From contig OW804096.1 of NCBI GenBank assembly GCA_942159475.1, positions 36,703,744 through 36,767,743 on the forward strand: a stretch of 64,000 nucleotides of DNA, in the 5' to 3' direction. The DNA comes from Sthenelais limicola. Lineage: Eukaryota; Annelida; Polychaeta; Phyllodocida; Sigalionidae. Under the pieces are notes generated by a model, which searched no databases, was not told where the DNA came from, and saw only the letters and a program-made list of their open reading frames with translations. This document shows positions 41,071 through 52,740 of the stretch, piece by piece. Numbering within the stretch: position 1 is the first letter of the stretch; the number at the start of each line of letters is the position of its first letter. A program made the translations under genes and the position numbers.

Positions 41071-42804
41071 CTTAAAACGTCTACCATAATAGAGGCTGTA
41101 ATTCTATATTGGCGGACTTGAAGCCACAGCTTATCTGCAGACTGGTTGGTAGTTCTGCTTTCAATCAACATGCTCTGTTCCCTTGTCACTGAAGTCCTTA
41201 TTGATGGGAATAATTGGTCAGTGTCTGTTGCCCTTTTTAAAAGGTCATTAATCTGTTCAGGTAACTCGCAAACATCCACTGTTTCCTCCATAACTACATC
41301 ATCTGAAGTTGAAATATCTTTTCATTAATACAAAGGTGAAAATGAAAATTGCCATACAACATGTAAACTTTCTATATATGCTACTTATACCTTTTGTGTA
41401 TTAGTACATGTGCACTCTGTATCCAATAATAAGTAACTTTTCTGCATAATGTGATAACGTACACAGATGATAAGTACCTATGGAATAGAATGAAGGGCAA
41501 CTGGTGCTATCACTTGAACTGGTGGACTGCTGCTCTTCTATCTTGATAGGGTAACCCTTTTCTGACGATACCACAGAACTGCTGCTCTCGTTTCGCAAGG
41601 GAGGCGCCCTCTTTTGATCCTATGCCATGGAAAATAAATAAGTTAGAATTAACAAAGGGAAAAGGATTCACACACAATTTGAATTTCTAATCAGATTACA
41701 AAGGACCTACCAATTTTCAGATCAATCTGCGTTTTCTCTCTTGAATCAGCAAACAATTATGAGACTTCCCCGCATGCAGAATGAGTCTACTCATAAGTAC
41801 TAGGAAATAAAAAATAATGAATTTTACCTCTTGGAATTGCACTGCATATCCTTCCTCAGATCACTCTTTTTCATCAGGTGGTGAGACTTGGTCCTCATCC
41901 ATGCCCTGAAACAATATGAAAAATTCTGAAATGACCATGTTTTATATCATATATGTAATGAATTTAATAAATCAAGCAATTTGATAAACCAGGCATAGGC
42001 TATCACCAGTCTCATTCTTACAAGATCATCAGTTATCTGTGTAATTAGGGAGGATAGTTACCTGGGTTATGACTTCACTCCACATACTTCGAAAGGGCAG
42101 TAATAACGCCGCAAGGTCATTGGTTCGATCATGGGATAGGGGCAACTTTGTTGTAGGCAGGCTACAATATTCCTGACGACGCTTTTGGTGGTCAACACTT
42201 CAGGGAGCTTTACCAGGCATATGGCGCACAAATATCAGATCGTCAAATGATTCTGAGATAACCATCTGCTTTGATTTCTTCACTCCCCACTGCCTGGGTT
42301 TTTCTGTGCATGCAATCAATTCTGGAATCTCTTTTAGGCCACTCTCTTTATAGTCATTTAGCTGATATACTGATGCAACAACATGTTTGCATTTGCCAAG
42401 GGCACCAGCTTTGCGTGTGCATTTGCCATTTGCAACTATCCCATTCACCATTATTTCCACCGACACATGGTAGCGATCTTTGCTGTAGCTTGCCCCAACA
42501 ACACTCTTCACTTGAATTGAAGATTCATGCAGCCGGACAAGCATGTTCTCAACTTTGTTGCATTTGAACATAGTGTATTCAGCGATCCTATGTTTTTCTG
42601 TGGATCCTGTAATTTACATGCCTGTAAATAGAGCTCTGGTCGTAAATTATTTGGGACACCGTGAAGTGATTCAGTCCATCCACAGGAGCTTGTTGGGATT
42701 GATGAATCTTCGTCAGGGACATTTGGAGCCTTGTCTGGATTTATGATTCTGTTTGCCCTATATGGGTCTGCCTCATATATCTTACACCTACAAAGTAACA
42801 TCAT
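41071..42804 (-). pseudogene. SWIM zinc-finger / YqaJ-type exonuclease gene, partial, multi-exon
   Basis: Upstream exon(s) 42804-42200: 'ELYLQACKLQ', then from an acceptor-like site 'STEKHRIAEYTMFKCNKVEN', 'YHVSVEIMVNG', 'NGKCTRKAGALGKCKHVVAS' and 'IACTEKPRQWGVKKSKQ'. This is the SWIM finger that precedes YqaJ recombinase-type exonucleases in many animal genomes; the second Cys of the C-x-C pair is Arg here (CGC for TGC). A possible exon lies at 41830-41906 and a Ser-rich exon at about 41475-41622. Exon 41071-41302 (between CAG and GTAACA) reads 'IESRTTNQSADKLW' and 'VRQYRITAS', the start of YqaJ. The catalytic D, E-x-K part is not found downstream. The missing Cys and missing core suggest decay. 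Confidence 0.62.
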
Positions 42805-42887
42805 GAAAAGCTAATTAAATAATTGTATCCATAGCATAGCATACATACATAATACATGTATATATAAACCAACAATATTTTTGTAAT

Positions 42888-44270
42888 GAATTATTAACCC
42901 ATCCACCCCATTTGGTTGCCCTTAAATCAATTTCCTAAAATAATTACTTATAAATATTGATGCCAATTATTTGGTAATATGCCAACAGCAACTTTCCATC
43001 TCACTGATTAATTATTATCATGAATTATTACACCCCTTTTTGGATTGCCCTTAAATCGATCACAGATTTAGCATATAATTAGCCTTATGGTAGTCGTGTT
43101 GGATTTGCCGTGCATACACCATTTGGGAACTTGAAGAAGGCTCTCCACAAGGAAAGCAGCATCTACACTGCTGAAGGAAAAGCACTGCTTAAGGCACTTG
43201 AATGGGTACAGGTCTCACGGATGAAGAAATTCATCATATTCTCAGACTCGCACCCATGTCTAGAAGCTGTGACCAACCTTTATCCTAAGAACCCAATCAT
43301 ACAAGCAATTCAAGAGACATACACTGAAAACAAAAGACTGGACAAAGAAGTGGTGTTCTGCTGGGTGCCAAGCCACATTGGAATAGAAGGAAATGAGGCA
43401 GCAGACATTGCGGCAAAAAATGCATTGAGGCGCCCTGTTGGGGCTGACCAAATGCCATACACAGACATTGTACCTGTGGCGCAGGCACATGTCAAACGTA
43501 GCTGGCAGCACACATGGAATGGTGTTAACAGTAACAAGCTGCGAGCAATCACACCATCAATCACACCAAAATTCAAAGATGATAACCTGACAAGACCCGA
43601 ACAGGTGATACTGACCCGTCTTCGTACCGGTCACACCAAACTGACTCACAGGCACCTTCTAAAAGGTGAAGTGGCTCCTGTATGTCAGACATGCAACACT
43701 CAACTGAGTGTAGAGCATCTCTTAATACATTGTCAGGCAACCAAGAGAAACAGAATAAAATTCCTGCAAAATCGCAGGACACTGCAGAGTATTTTCCGGG
43801 AATCTGGGAACAAAAATATTCTTGATTTCCTACGGGAAACCAAATTGTACGACAAAATTTAGGTAACCTAAATGAAGCCTGACTTCGTCAGGCTAAACCC
43901 TGTTTCATGAAATAGGGAATTTCACAGAATAAAATAATAAAACCACAGTATATCTGCTAACTTTTAATTACTATTAGCGGAGGTGAAACTAACCAAACCA
44001 AACCAAACCAATATATTGACTAATAGTATTTCAAAGCACAGGTCTGAACTCACTCAAGTTCCTAAACTAGCTACATATAAATGACGCCACTGACACCAGC
44101 AAACTTTCCATCTGAGTGACTAATTATTATTATGAATTAATACTACCCCTTTCGGATTGCCTTTTAATCGATCACAGAGACTTCGGATTTGGCATATAGA
44201 TAGCCTCATATATTGACAAACGATATTCCAAAGCACAGATCTGAAGTAAAAAAGTCAACGACATTTTTAA
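42888..44270. repeat. Diverged tandem repeat hosting A6
   Basis: Segments with 'aactttccatct', 'aattattat' and 'ggattgcc(c)ttaaatcgat' occur before A6 (42985-43087) and after it (44100-44220), with a shorter relative at about 42895-42940. The unit at 44185-44225 shows the empty counterpart of the A6 target. Confidence 0.6.
43088..44011 (+). mobile_element. Family A LINE copy A6, without target duplication
   Basis: Starts in RNase H, after the first Asp block, and ends with the usual 3' UTR and AAACC repeats. The frame is open from the RNase H 'GFAV' region (43110) to TAG at 43862. Host sequence joins without gap or duplication when compared with the paralogous unit at 44200-44212. Confidence 0.92.
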
Positions 44271-44279
44271 CTTTTTACT

Positions 44280-45290
44280 ATACCAGCCATTCAATATGCA
44301 TTTTAAAATGTTCCTATACTACTCACGACGTTTGTTTATGTCATGAGTGCATGTGCACTTACCAGCTCTTTCTGTGTATATGTAAATAGCGTGTGTGGAA
44401 GCAGAAACGGCACTATAATTAATATTACTTTGCCACCTTGACTAAAGACAATCCCACCAAGCCATCATAGATTTGGAAGAAGCCATATTAACTGGGTGGC
44501 AGATATTATCAGCAAAGCATTTTCGCGAATGGACTGGGGAGTTTCAGGACCCAGTTGGGCAGGCCTGTGAAAACGGATTTGTTCTGTTTATTGAAGGAGT
44601 CCTGAGTTGGGGTAATGGCTATAGGCAAGGAAGGTATTAACTTACATATATTTGAAAGATGATTTCTGTGAGCTGTAATTGAAGGCATTTTGAGTGTATG
44701 TGTAATAATTCCCAAGTATTATCCACCTAGAGGTAGTAGTAGTCAGTGGCGTAGGCCGGCTCGGGAATGCCCACTTTAAATAATGTATTTCAAAATAAAC
44801 TTACCTTTCTATCAATTCAATCCTTTTCCCTTTTACCAACGCATTTCGGCAAAGGAGCCACCTCTTCAATGTTGAAACCGTTTGTGCTTCGAGAGCTCCA
44901 TTAATAGTTGCACCTGGAATATTATCAACAGATGACAAGCAGACGATGCCAGTGCGCTCACAAACGGCCGCCATAGTTGACGTCGTTTGTGGACCCTTGT
45001 AACACCCAGGAACCTTAGCACACCGCTACTTCCAGTCATGTGCGCCAATGAATGCAACTTCGCTATTCATTAAACAATTACCAAGTAGCTTAATTTAATA
45101 AAATGTGCACACACCTGCTGTGAATGCTGTTAATTTATTACTCCTGTGTCAACAATTTATAATATAGAGCTACTGGAATATTTACTACAGTCCCCTTATA
45201 TTAGGGTAAATAAATATTTAATAAATCTCAAGGTATAGATTTAGCCCAGAACAGAAGGACAGGGACGGAGGAGTAAGTTGTAAGTTTGTT
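44280..45290. other. No gene recognised
   Basis: Low-complexity AT-rich DNA with a few short open frames on either strand, none with a recognisable motif. Confidence 0.35.
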
Positions 45291-45302
45291 TATTGAGGGG
45301 TC

Positions 45303-45338
45303 CGACGTTTCGGGCTCATTAGCCCTTTATCAAGGAAT
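45303..45338 (-). ncRNA. Degenerate hammerhead-like core, candidate
   Basis: Minus strand: TTGATAA at the CTGANGA position (45327-45333), one A, stem GGGCT/AGCCC (45321-45325 with 45312-45316), GAAA (45308-45311), then CGTC and a short stem I (TCC/GGA). Same layout as 33908-33945. Two core bases deviate, so cleavage is doubtful. Confidence 0.35.
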
Positions 45339-45879
45339 AGGGATTCATTTGAGGAGATGCCTCTTAAGTACAAAAATGTGCACTCTTGTTGCCATGGTCA
45401 TTTGTTTATAGTTACCAGGTTGCCAGAATGTTAATTGTTGTTTGATTCTTAATGGGGGGTTCATGGATAAATTAATTGGTGGGAACCCAAGTCAAGAAAT
45501 GTGCACTCATTTAAACTATTGATACTGGTTTTATTAAATATGATAATTCTTTCCATGGCTTGTTTACATTGTAATCAATGATAATCAGTTAGATAAAAAA
45601 AATGTTTGCATACGTAGTATGAACTTGTAATTGGTACTGGAATGTTCAATGTCTATGAGATCTTCAGTCACCCTGGATATAGCCCTTGTTTATCATGGTA
45701 TAGCTCATAGCTCGACCCATGTCTTGGTCGATCTTGTCCACCATCATGTAAAGAGAGTATAAGAATTTGTCCGCTCAGAGGTCTATGGTGCGGCGCCAAC
45801 TGTAGTGTTCCCGATGGTGTCTACATTGGTGGTGATGATAATGGCGTTTGCTCCTGCTTTCTTCCTGATAGGTATATAT

Positions 45880-46430
45880 TCAGGGGCTTCTGGGTCTAGA
45901 TGTCTGCTTGGTGTGTATTCTTCTGTTTCTACGGAATCTTTCGTGGAGGCGGGGAGGGTTCTTTCCTGGTGTAGTTGAGGTTACCCTATCCGTGTCTTGA
46001 TCACTCTGAGTGTCAGTGATTATGAAATTGTCAGCGATGTTAATTTCGGCTTGTTTGTTTGAATCAGCTTCATCACTCATGGTGGATTTTTAACTGATGG
46101 CTTCAGTGGGAGACGTTTTGAGAGTTGGTGTTGGTTTTGGAGTAGATGTTTTTGATTTGTGGGTAGACTCTAGTTTTGACGGGGTTTGGATATTGTCAAT
46201 CTCAAGTAAGATTCTGTATCATTCATGTGGTTGGTTGGGCGTCGGGATCACTACTGGGATAGCTTTAGGTGGAGGAAGCTTTTTGGTTACTAGTTTGGGT
46301 GCAGGAGTGGAGGTGCTGTATTCATGCTCGGCGAGCTGGTGTCATTTTAGGGTGAAGGGACGAGAGTAGGTTCTATCACACATTACACATCTCAACTTAC
46401 CCTTCACGATCTCCTTTACTTGGTTGTGTT
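45880..46430 (-). pseudogene. C2H2 zinc-finger ORF remnant
   Basis: Minus strand: 'EIVKGKLRCVMCDRTYSRPF', a TGA, then 'HQLAEHEYS', which is C-x2-C-x12-H-x4-H. Pro/Thr/Lys-rich sequence ('KTSTPKPTPTLKTSPTEA') follows and then an acidic frame starting 'MSDEADSNKQAEINIADN'. Three stops interrupt it. Probably a TE-encoded or pseudogenised DNA-binding protein. Confidence 0.4.
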
Positions 46431-46714
46431 GGATGAATGAGATCGTTTCAGATGGGCCAGAATAGACTTTGGTTTGTCTTGATCCATTCAGCACATAGTG
46501 AGCATTGTTTAAAGCTGTCCATGTAAGTCGTTCATATGCACAGTACAGTATGATACGATCCGATACTACAAATCATTTACATTTTCTATTATGTACTTGC
46601 TGCAATGATTGGGAGAAAAGGTAGAAAAAAAGGTGTATGATCACAAGATTTTACCATACTAGAGACAATATGTCTGGACACGTCGTGCGAAAATATCTCA
46701 TTGATCCATCAAGA

Positions 46715-46800
46715 ATTGGATAATTTAGAGAAGATACAGTTGTTCATATCATACTTCAAGAATTAGGTAATTTAGGGAAGATACAGTTGTTCAAATCAGC
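46715..46800. repeat. Short tandem duplication
   Basis: Two imperfect ~45-bp copies sharing 'gaagatacagttgttca'. Confidence 0.75.
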
Positions 46801-46851
46801 ACCCCCGCCCCAAGACAATGTAATAGGAAAGTACTTACCTGATACGCCTAG

Positions 46852-47034
46852 TTGGTCCTGGGTAAGACCATAAAGTGCCTTTCTGTCTCTTTTCTCTGTC
46901 TCTCTCTCCCTTCTTCTCAACTCTATTTCCTGGGTATGATCATAAACTGCCTCCCTCTCAGCTCTCCCACCCTTGATATAACCATATTAAATGTGTTGAT
47001 AAGGGCGTAAAGCAACCAATCTCACTCACTCACT
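46852..47034 (+). mobile_element. SINE S7 at an exon-intron border
   Basis: Perfect 14-bp duplication cctgatacgcctag at 46838-46851 and 47035-47048. In the minus-strand gene sense the insertion lies between the MADF-like exon and its original GTAAGT donor (complement of 46833-46838). Confidence 0.95.
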
Positions 47035-47402
47035 CCTGATACGCCTAGGACACTGGCAAAATGGGCCTGGGCAACGGTCAACTTTCCTTTTTTGGAGTGG
47101 CCTGCTATGGATTTATCGTAGAGGAATCGTCTGCCCTGCCACAGGTCAATTAGCTGGTTCTCTTTTGATTCAGTCCACTCACTCTGATTTATGGCGCCGG
47201 AATCAGATTGGCTTTCCTCTGCCTCTGACTGCTCCTCCAATGCCTCCACAAACTCGTTGTCAGACACTTGGGAGCTCAAATTCTTCTCCCCTTCCTCCTC
47301 TAGCTTTTCCTTTAGTTTGGTCTTCTCAGCAGCCTTTTTTTGGACTAATTGGGCTCAACTGAGCCCAACCTTCCTCCCAGTTTTCTTGCTGACAGTAGCC
47401 AT
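47035..47402 (-). pseudogene. First exon of a MADF/Myb-like protein, disrupted at its splice donor
   Basis: From ATG at 47402: basic coiled 'QKKAAEKTKLKEKLEEE' (after an in-frame TGA near 47361), an acidic stretch, then 'SKENQLIDLWQGRRFLYDKS' and 'AQAHFASVLGVS', a MADF/trihelix-like DNA-binding module. The exon would have ended '...GTATCAG' before GTAAGT; SINE S7 now separates them. The TGA suggests either a downstream start or decay. Confidence 0.5.
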
Positions 47403-47806
47403 TTTTTGCCGCCACACTGACACATGCTTCAAAGGGCCCATCCGATTGGCTAATCCCATATTGACTTACTCTGGTGTTGCCATCAGACGATTTTGACTGG
47501 AGGTTCACCGGGTTCTATGGTGTTACACCAGGGAAATTTACACCAGGGAAATTGACCGGCGCAACGCACAAGATCGGACAATAAATCAAACATGTTTGAT
47601 GCAATCTCCTGGTAAAAAATGCATCGGTCGATGTCCAGGACATAACGCCCAACGTATGTTACACCTATTTTTCAATCGAAGCATGTTTTGCTCTGATTAC
47701 CGTCAGGGTGTAATCAGGACATCGCCGGGTGATAATTAGCGCTAGTGTAACACCCCCTTTAAAGTCACTCGAAGGGAATAAATCGGGGGGAAACTCCTCT
47801 TGCAAA

Positions 47807-47992
47807 TAGGTCCTGGGTATGACCATAAAATGCCTTTCTGTCTCTTTTCTCTGTCTCTCTCTCCCTTCTTCTCTATCTCTATTTCCTGGGTATGATAATA
47901 AACTGCCTCCCTCTCAGCTCTCCCGCCCTTGATATAACCATATTAAATGTTATGTGTTGATAAGGGCGTTAAGCAACCAATCTCACTCACTC
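47807..47992 (+). mobile_element. SINE S8
   Basis: Target duplication actcctcttgcaaa at 47793-47806 and 47993-48006 (the first bases also fit the tail). A small extra segment lies in the hairpin loop ('catattaaatgttatg'). Confidence 0.92.
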
Positions 47993-48319
47993 ACTCCTCT
48001 TGCAAAGTAGTGGAAACACTACAAACATTGTCCTTGACGGCCATCTTTACCTCTGATCGAGCCTCTAAAACTGGAGAACTATGCTCGTTCACAACAGAGG
48101 TACTACAGATGTCGCCTCTACCCCAACTTATCCCTACCAGATCCTATTTTGACGATTTGGTCAACACACAGGTCTTAGCTCTGTGGTTGGCCGATGCGCA
48201 TGAGCATAGTCACACTGAGACACATCCTCCGGCGTTGAATTTGAAGCAAGTACGATCCTTGGAGCCTTTAGCTTTAACAAAAGACTAGTAGCTTTGTGAG
48301 AATTTTTGTATGAATGATA

Positions 48320-48784
48320 TTACAACACTTCTTCCTGCTTTGTGTCGCCAAACGCAACCAATCCCTTCTTGTTTGCTCTTGAACGAACTGCCTGGTGGTA
48401 CACCATGGAGGCTTTCAATGTATACATGCTCAAGGCGTTCGTTTCAGTCATTGTAATGCAATGCGATAAGACACTGGACAACTCATCAACAGGGTGTGAG
48501 TCTGACATAATTTTCTCCAACAATTGTGGAGACAAAACCAACAATTCGTCAAAGTTATCAATAGTCTCACCCTTATCCATGACAGTTTCAAGATCAAAAG
48601 GGCCAGTTCTCTTTCTTGACACACTGCGCCGATGGTGGTGGGAGGTGCCCGCATCATAGATAGAACTCTCTCTACTATGTGAAGCCTTATCCTCTTCTTC
48701 ATCAGCATCATGACGAGATTTCCTGCCTCTATCTGTGTTAATATCAACTTCACTATCTGAAGAACCCACGGAGGAATCAGGCAA
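48320..48784 (-). CDS. Hypothetical protein or exon
   Basis: A 154-codon frame from ATG at 48784: Ser/Asp/Arg-rich disordered first half ('RKSRHDADEEEDKASHSRES'), then a helical half ('ETIDNFDELLVLSPQLLEKI', 'YTLKASMVYHQAVRSRANKK'). No family recognised. Uniform coding character suggests a real exon or TE ORF. Confidence 0.35.
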   Translation of the reverse strand: MPDSSVGSSDSEVDINTDRGRKSRHDADEEEDKASHSRESSIYDAGTSHHHRRSVSRKRTGPFDLETVMDKGETIDNFDELLVLSPQLLEKIMSDSHPVDELSSVLSHCITMTETNALSMYTLKASMVYHQAVRSRANKKGLVAFGDTKQEEVL

Positions 48785-49242
48785 TTGTAGATATCATTTA
48801 GTCTAATTAAGGCAGTGAGTAGTAAACCATTTTTTTTTATAACGTAATATTTATTCAATAAGTATTATACATTAGCGACCAAAACCATCTCGTTCCTTAG
48901 AACGGTGTTCCTCGGGTCCTGAAGATATCTCTACAGAGCCTGAACCGGGCGTGGGTGGATTATATAACAATATTTTTCATCACATTTGAAATCGGTCTTT
49001 CATCATCCTTAACATTATTTGGTATTATCATTTGAATTTACAATAAAGCAGTTATCAACCTCTATACTATTTGTACAAGTGTGATGGATTAATGAGATGA
49101 GATGGAAATGTTGATGATACAAGTTATCATGCCTTGTATTTTAGAATTGTCTATTTGTTTGGTGGGTGAGCGAGTGGAAACTTCCACGGTTCATTATATA
49201 TTATGGTCCCAGAATCCATACCATTACCTTAATCGTCATATT

Positions 49243-49359
49243 AAAAACATTGACATCTCGTTCTCAAGTCAGTAATAGAGTACATATGATAGAGACAAAA
49301 ACATGATAAAAACATTGACATCTCGTTCTCAAGTCAGTAATAGAGTACATATGATAGAG
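49243..49359. repeat. Direct duplication of 52 bp
   Basis: Copies at 49243-49294 and 49308-49359 are identical ('aaaaacattgacatctcgtt' to 'catatgatagag'). Confidence 0.92.
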
Positions 49360-49499
49360 TACATAAGGGTAACTGTAGGAAGAACTGGGAGTTAACAAAC
49401 CTGGACATACATATTATACCCAATTTACTCATCTCTACATACTCATGTAACTGTTTTATGATAAATAAAAGTATTTCTCAATTCAATTCAATTCAATAA

Positions 49500-52200
49500 C
49501 AGCATTTTTAGGCAGCATTTTGCAAGATGTGTCTCTTGAGTGCACTGCTAAATTCCTTAGCAATCTCAAGTTGGCGGGGGGGCGGCGGCAAAGCGTTCCA
49601 ATCCCTAGCGCATTGGATGGTCCTGGGTAAGACCTTAAAGTGCCTGGTCCTGGGTGGGACCTTAAAGTACCTTTCTGTCTCTTTTCTCTGTCTCTCTCTC
49701 CCTTCTTCTCTATCTCTGTTTCCTGGGTATGATCATAAACTGCCTCCCTCTCAGCTCTCCCGCCCTTGATATAACACTTCAAAGTGTTGATAAGGGCGTA
49801 AAGCAACCAATCTCACTCACTCACTCACCCTAGCGCATTGGTAATACAAGGGATGAAGGTGATTAGGGTTGGAGCCATATTTTGTTGTGTATTTCTAATT
49901 CCCTGAATATTATCTCTATTGTATGCTTTTGCATGTGCCATTTTCAAGTTATTATACATCATTCTATCATTAATCGTCATGGTATTAGTGAGCCTATGTA
50001 GCTCAACTACAGGTGTTCTGATGTTAGATCCAGTGGCACACCTTAATATCCTATTCTGTAGTTTTTGTATTTTATTTTTATCTCCTTGAGAGAGGCAAGA
50101 CAGTACTGATAAACTGTAATCAAATATTGAAATAATTTTCGATTTGCTCAGCATTACCGCTGTCCTGGTATCCAAATTTCGTCTAATTTTGTTAAAGGTA
50201 AATAATTTGTAATTGATTTGTTTGATCAGGGAGTTAAGCTGGTCAGTCATGGTCATGTGGTTGTCCAGCTTAATACCAAGGTATTCATATGATGTTACCT
50301 GTTCCAATTCATTGTCTCCAACCCTAATAGTAACCCTCTTCCCCTGACATTTGTGTCTTGTATTGAACACTAGCAATCTGGTCTTTTTTACATTCCATGA
50401 TAGTTTGCTACACTCGCACCAATGGAGGAAGGTCTTAAAATCTCTACCTACTGTATTTTCGCACTCTTTCAAGCTAGAAGCACTATAACAAAGAACAGTA
50501 TCATCCGCATATTGTAAATATCTACATTCCATATTCAAGTCTTTAATGTCATTCACGTATATCAAGAATAGCAGTGGACCTAATACCGAGCCTTGCGGTA
50601 CCCCTATAGTTATAGATCCCTCCGAAGAAGTCTCCTGGCCAAATTTTGACATTTTGCTTTCTATTTGTTAGGTACGATCTAAACCATTTTTGGCTTATTT
50701 GATTCACTCCTATATCCTGTAATTTCATGAGCAGTATATCGTGGTTTACGCAATCAAAGGCCTTACTAAAATCTATAAAGCATGCAAGAGTAAAATCTTT
50801 CTTATGTATGGCCTGATTTATATCTGTGACTAGATTGTATATAGCCTCATTAGTACTGTGTCCCTTTTGGAACCCCAGTTGATATTGGCTTAAAAGTTTA
50901 TTCTGCTCCAAGTGTAATGTTAAGTTTTTTACTATAATTTTCTCTAACATTTTTCCTGCTACATGAGTAAGTGAAATCGGCCTGGTTTCATTAGGGGTTT
51001 TAGCCAGGGTCTTCTTCGGGAGTGCCTTTACAATGCTCTTTTTCCATAGCTCCGGAAAGCAACCATTGGCTATAGATAGTCTATATATATATGTATCAAT
51101 TGATCTATTAGTATAAGGAATGCGTCTTTATAGATTTTGGACGATATCTGTTCACACCCTGAGCTCTTTGTCTCCGATTAGTTCACCAACAAATGCTTTA
51201 TCTATTACTGGATTTTGGTATTCATGTTCGATAACGTAATTTTTCCTAGGGTAATCTCGTTTGGGTATTAAGGCTGCCATTTTTTCACCTATCGAGCAGT
51301 AGTATGAGTTCAACTCATTTGCTGCTTCTTTCCCAGAAAGGGTTTCATTCTGGTCATTAACTATGGTAGTTATGGAATTCTTAGTCTTATTTTCTATTTC
51401 TTCGATGGTCCTCCAGAATTTTTTTGGGTCATTTCGATTTTCATTAAGCAGGTTTGTATAATATGTTGACTTAGCTTGTTTAATTGATCGGTTACATAAA
51501 TTTCTGGCTTGACGAGCTTTTAGTATGTCATTTTCTGACTTAGATTTACTGGCTTTTTTGTATAGCCTATCTCTTTCCAATCCCAGCTCTATCAATTCCC
51601 TTGTATACCAAATAGGTTTATTGTTTTTCAGTTTAAACTCCCTTATCGGTGCCAATTTATTAATCGCATCTAGAATAAGGTCAAACATTATCAACCAGCA
51701 TGCGTTCGGGTCAGTTAAGGTGAAAAAATTCTCCCAGTTTACTGCATTGAGTTTGGTTTTTAACTTTTCAAAAGTGTAATTTTTATAGTCTCCCAATGAA
51801 CGTGATTTTTTCTTTAGGTGGTGATGCCTTTTTAATAAGGATGTACGTCGGCAGATGGTCTGATAGATTATAATTTATGGTACCTATGGTTATATCTATT
51901 TTGCTACGTGTCAAAAAAACATCAAGAATAGTGTCTCTCTGCTGGCTGTATCGTGTCACAATATCCATGCCCTTAGTGAGACCATATTCATTGCAGTAGC
52001 TGTCAAGAGCTTTATATTTGTTACTTTTAGTATCTGATAAGTCTATATTAAGGTCTCCACAGACAAATAAGTGATTTCCACCATGTGGGAGTAGCAATGT
52101 TGTTTGATCTGTTATTATTTTTAGAGAGTCAAAGTACAATTTAATATTGCAATCTGGGGGCCTATAACTAGCAACTATGGTATACGTCGGAGTATTAGTC
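49500..52200 (-). pseudogene. C3 ORF2: endonuclease (partial), RT
   Basis: Endonuclease 'VASYRPPDCNIKLYFDS', 'HLFVCGDLNIDLSD' and 'NYNLSDHLPTYILIK'. Linker 'NKPIWYTRELIELGLERDRL'. RT 'LGFQKGHSTNEAIYNLV', 'ACFIDFSKAFDCVNHD', frameshift near 50640, 'IGVPQGSVLGPLLFLIY', 'CRYLQYADDTVLCYSAS' and thumb 'YLGIKLDNHMTM'. The C-terminus continues across SINE S9. A stretch around 50950-51150 is out of frame. Role as for C1 ORF2; inactive. Confidence 0.82.
49617..49827 (+). mobile_element. SINE S9 with duplicated 5' module, inside C3
   Basis: Perfect 14-bp duplication ccctagcgcattgg at 49603-49616 and 49828-49841. The first module is doubled, as in S5 and S6. Confidence 0.94.
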
Positions 52201-52207
52201 TTCTTTT

Positions 52208-52740
52208 TCAGTCAGAATGAGAATAGGTGATTCCATTCAACTCAATCGAATCGTTCGTTATACGGCCTACAGTGTGATTTTCATCTTCTTTCACGAGGTT
52301 AGCTACAAGTTGGATGTCTCTTTTACGCTTGCTCAGCTTTTCAGGAATGTCTGCGTTTAAATAAATACCACAGTAATCTCCGTATTTTAAGTGAGCTTGT
52401 TTAGCATATACCAGATCCCTGATTTTCTCAGATACAAATTTAGCCGCTATTTGTCTCGCCCCGAGTTTTGCAAAATTTTCGATAGAAAGACGAGGATCAA
52501 TGGATCTGAAGCAATCAAGAACCTTCTGAAGAGTGTTTTCTCTCTTCGTTTCTGCTAAACCCGATACAATAATTCTTGACCTGTTATTTTCGATTTTTGA
52601 TTTAAGGAAGGCTGTTTCCAAGTCGGTGTGTTCCTTCTTAAGATTGGCATTTTCATATTAAAGGGAGGTGATACATCTGGCCATGTCCTTCTCATTTTCA
52701 ACTAAGTAATCTACACGAGCCAACAATTCGTGTTGGTTTT
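52208..52740 (-). pseudogene. C3 ORF1: coiled coil, RRM and CTD
   Basis: 'HELLARVDYLVENEKDMARC', a TAA, 'ENANLKKEHTDLETAFLKSK' (coiled coil), then RRM 'NRSRIIVSGLAETKRENTLQ' and 'RQIAAKFVSEKIRDLVYAKQ', CTD 'KLSKRKRDIQLVANLVKEDE' and 'GITYSHSD' at the stop. It matches the C1 ORF1 module in order. Confidence 0.72.

Larger units (their letters stand above)
49478..52740 (-). mobile_element. Family C-like LINE copy C3 with ORF1-EN deletion join
   Basis: Minus strand: ORF1 coiled coil and RRM-CTD (52740-52208), a direct join to the middle of the endonuclease (52200), linker, RT, C-terminus, and an (ATTGA)n tail (49478-49496). SINE S9 is inserted near the end. NADAR, SGNH and the endonuclease start are missing. 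RT is closest to C1 (LQYADDTV). Confidence 0.8.

Noticed and set aside
48042..48290. Plus-strand ORF after SINE S8
   Set aside because: Starts inside the SINE tail; no recognisable motif or splice context to support it.
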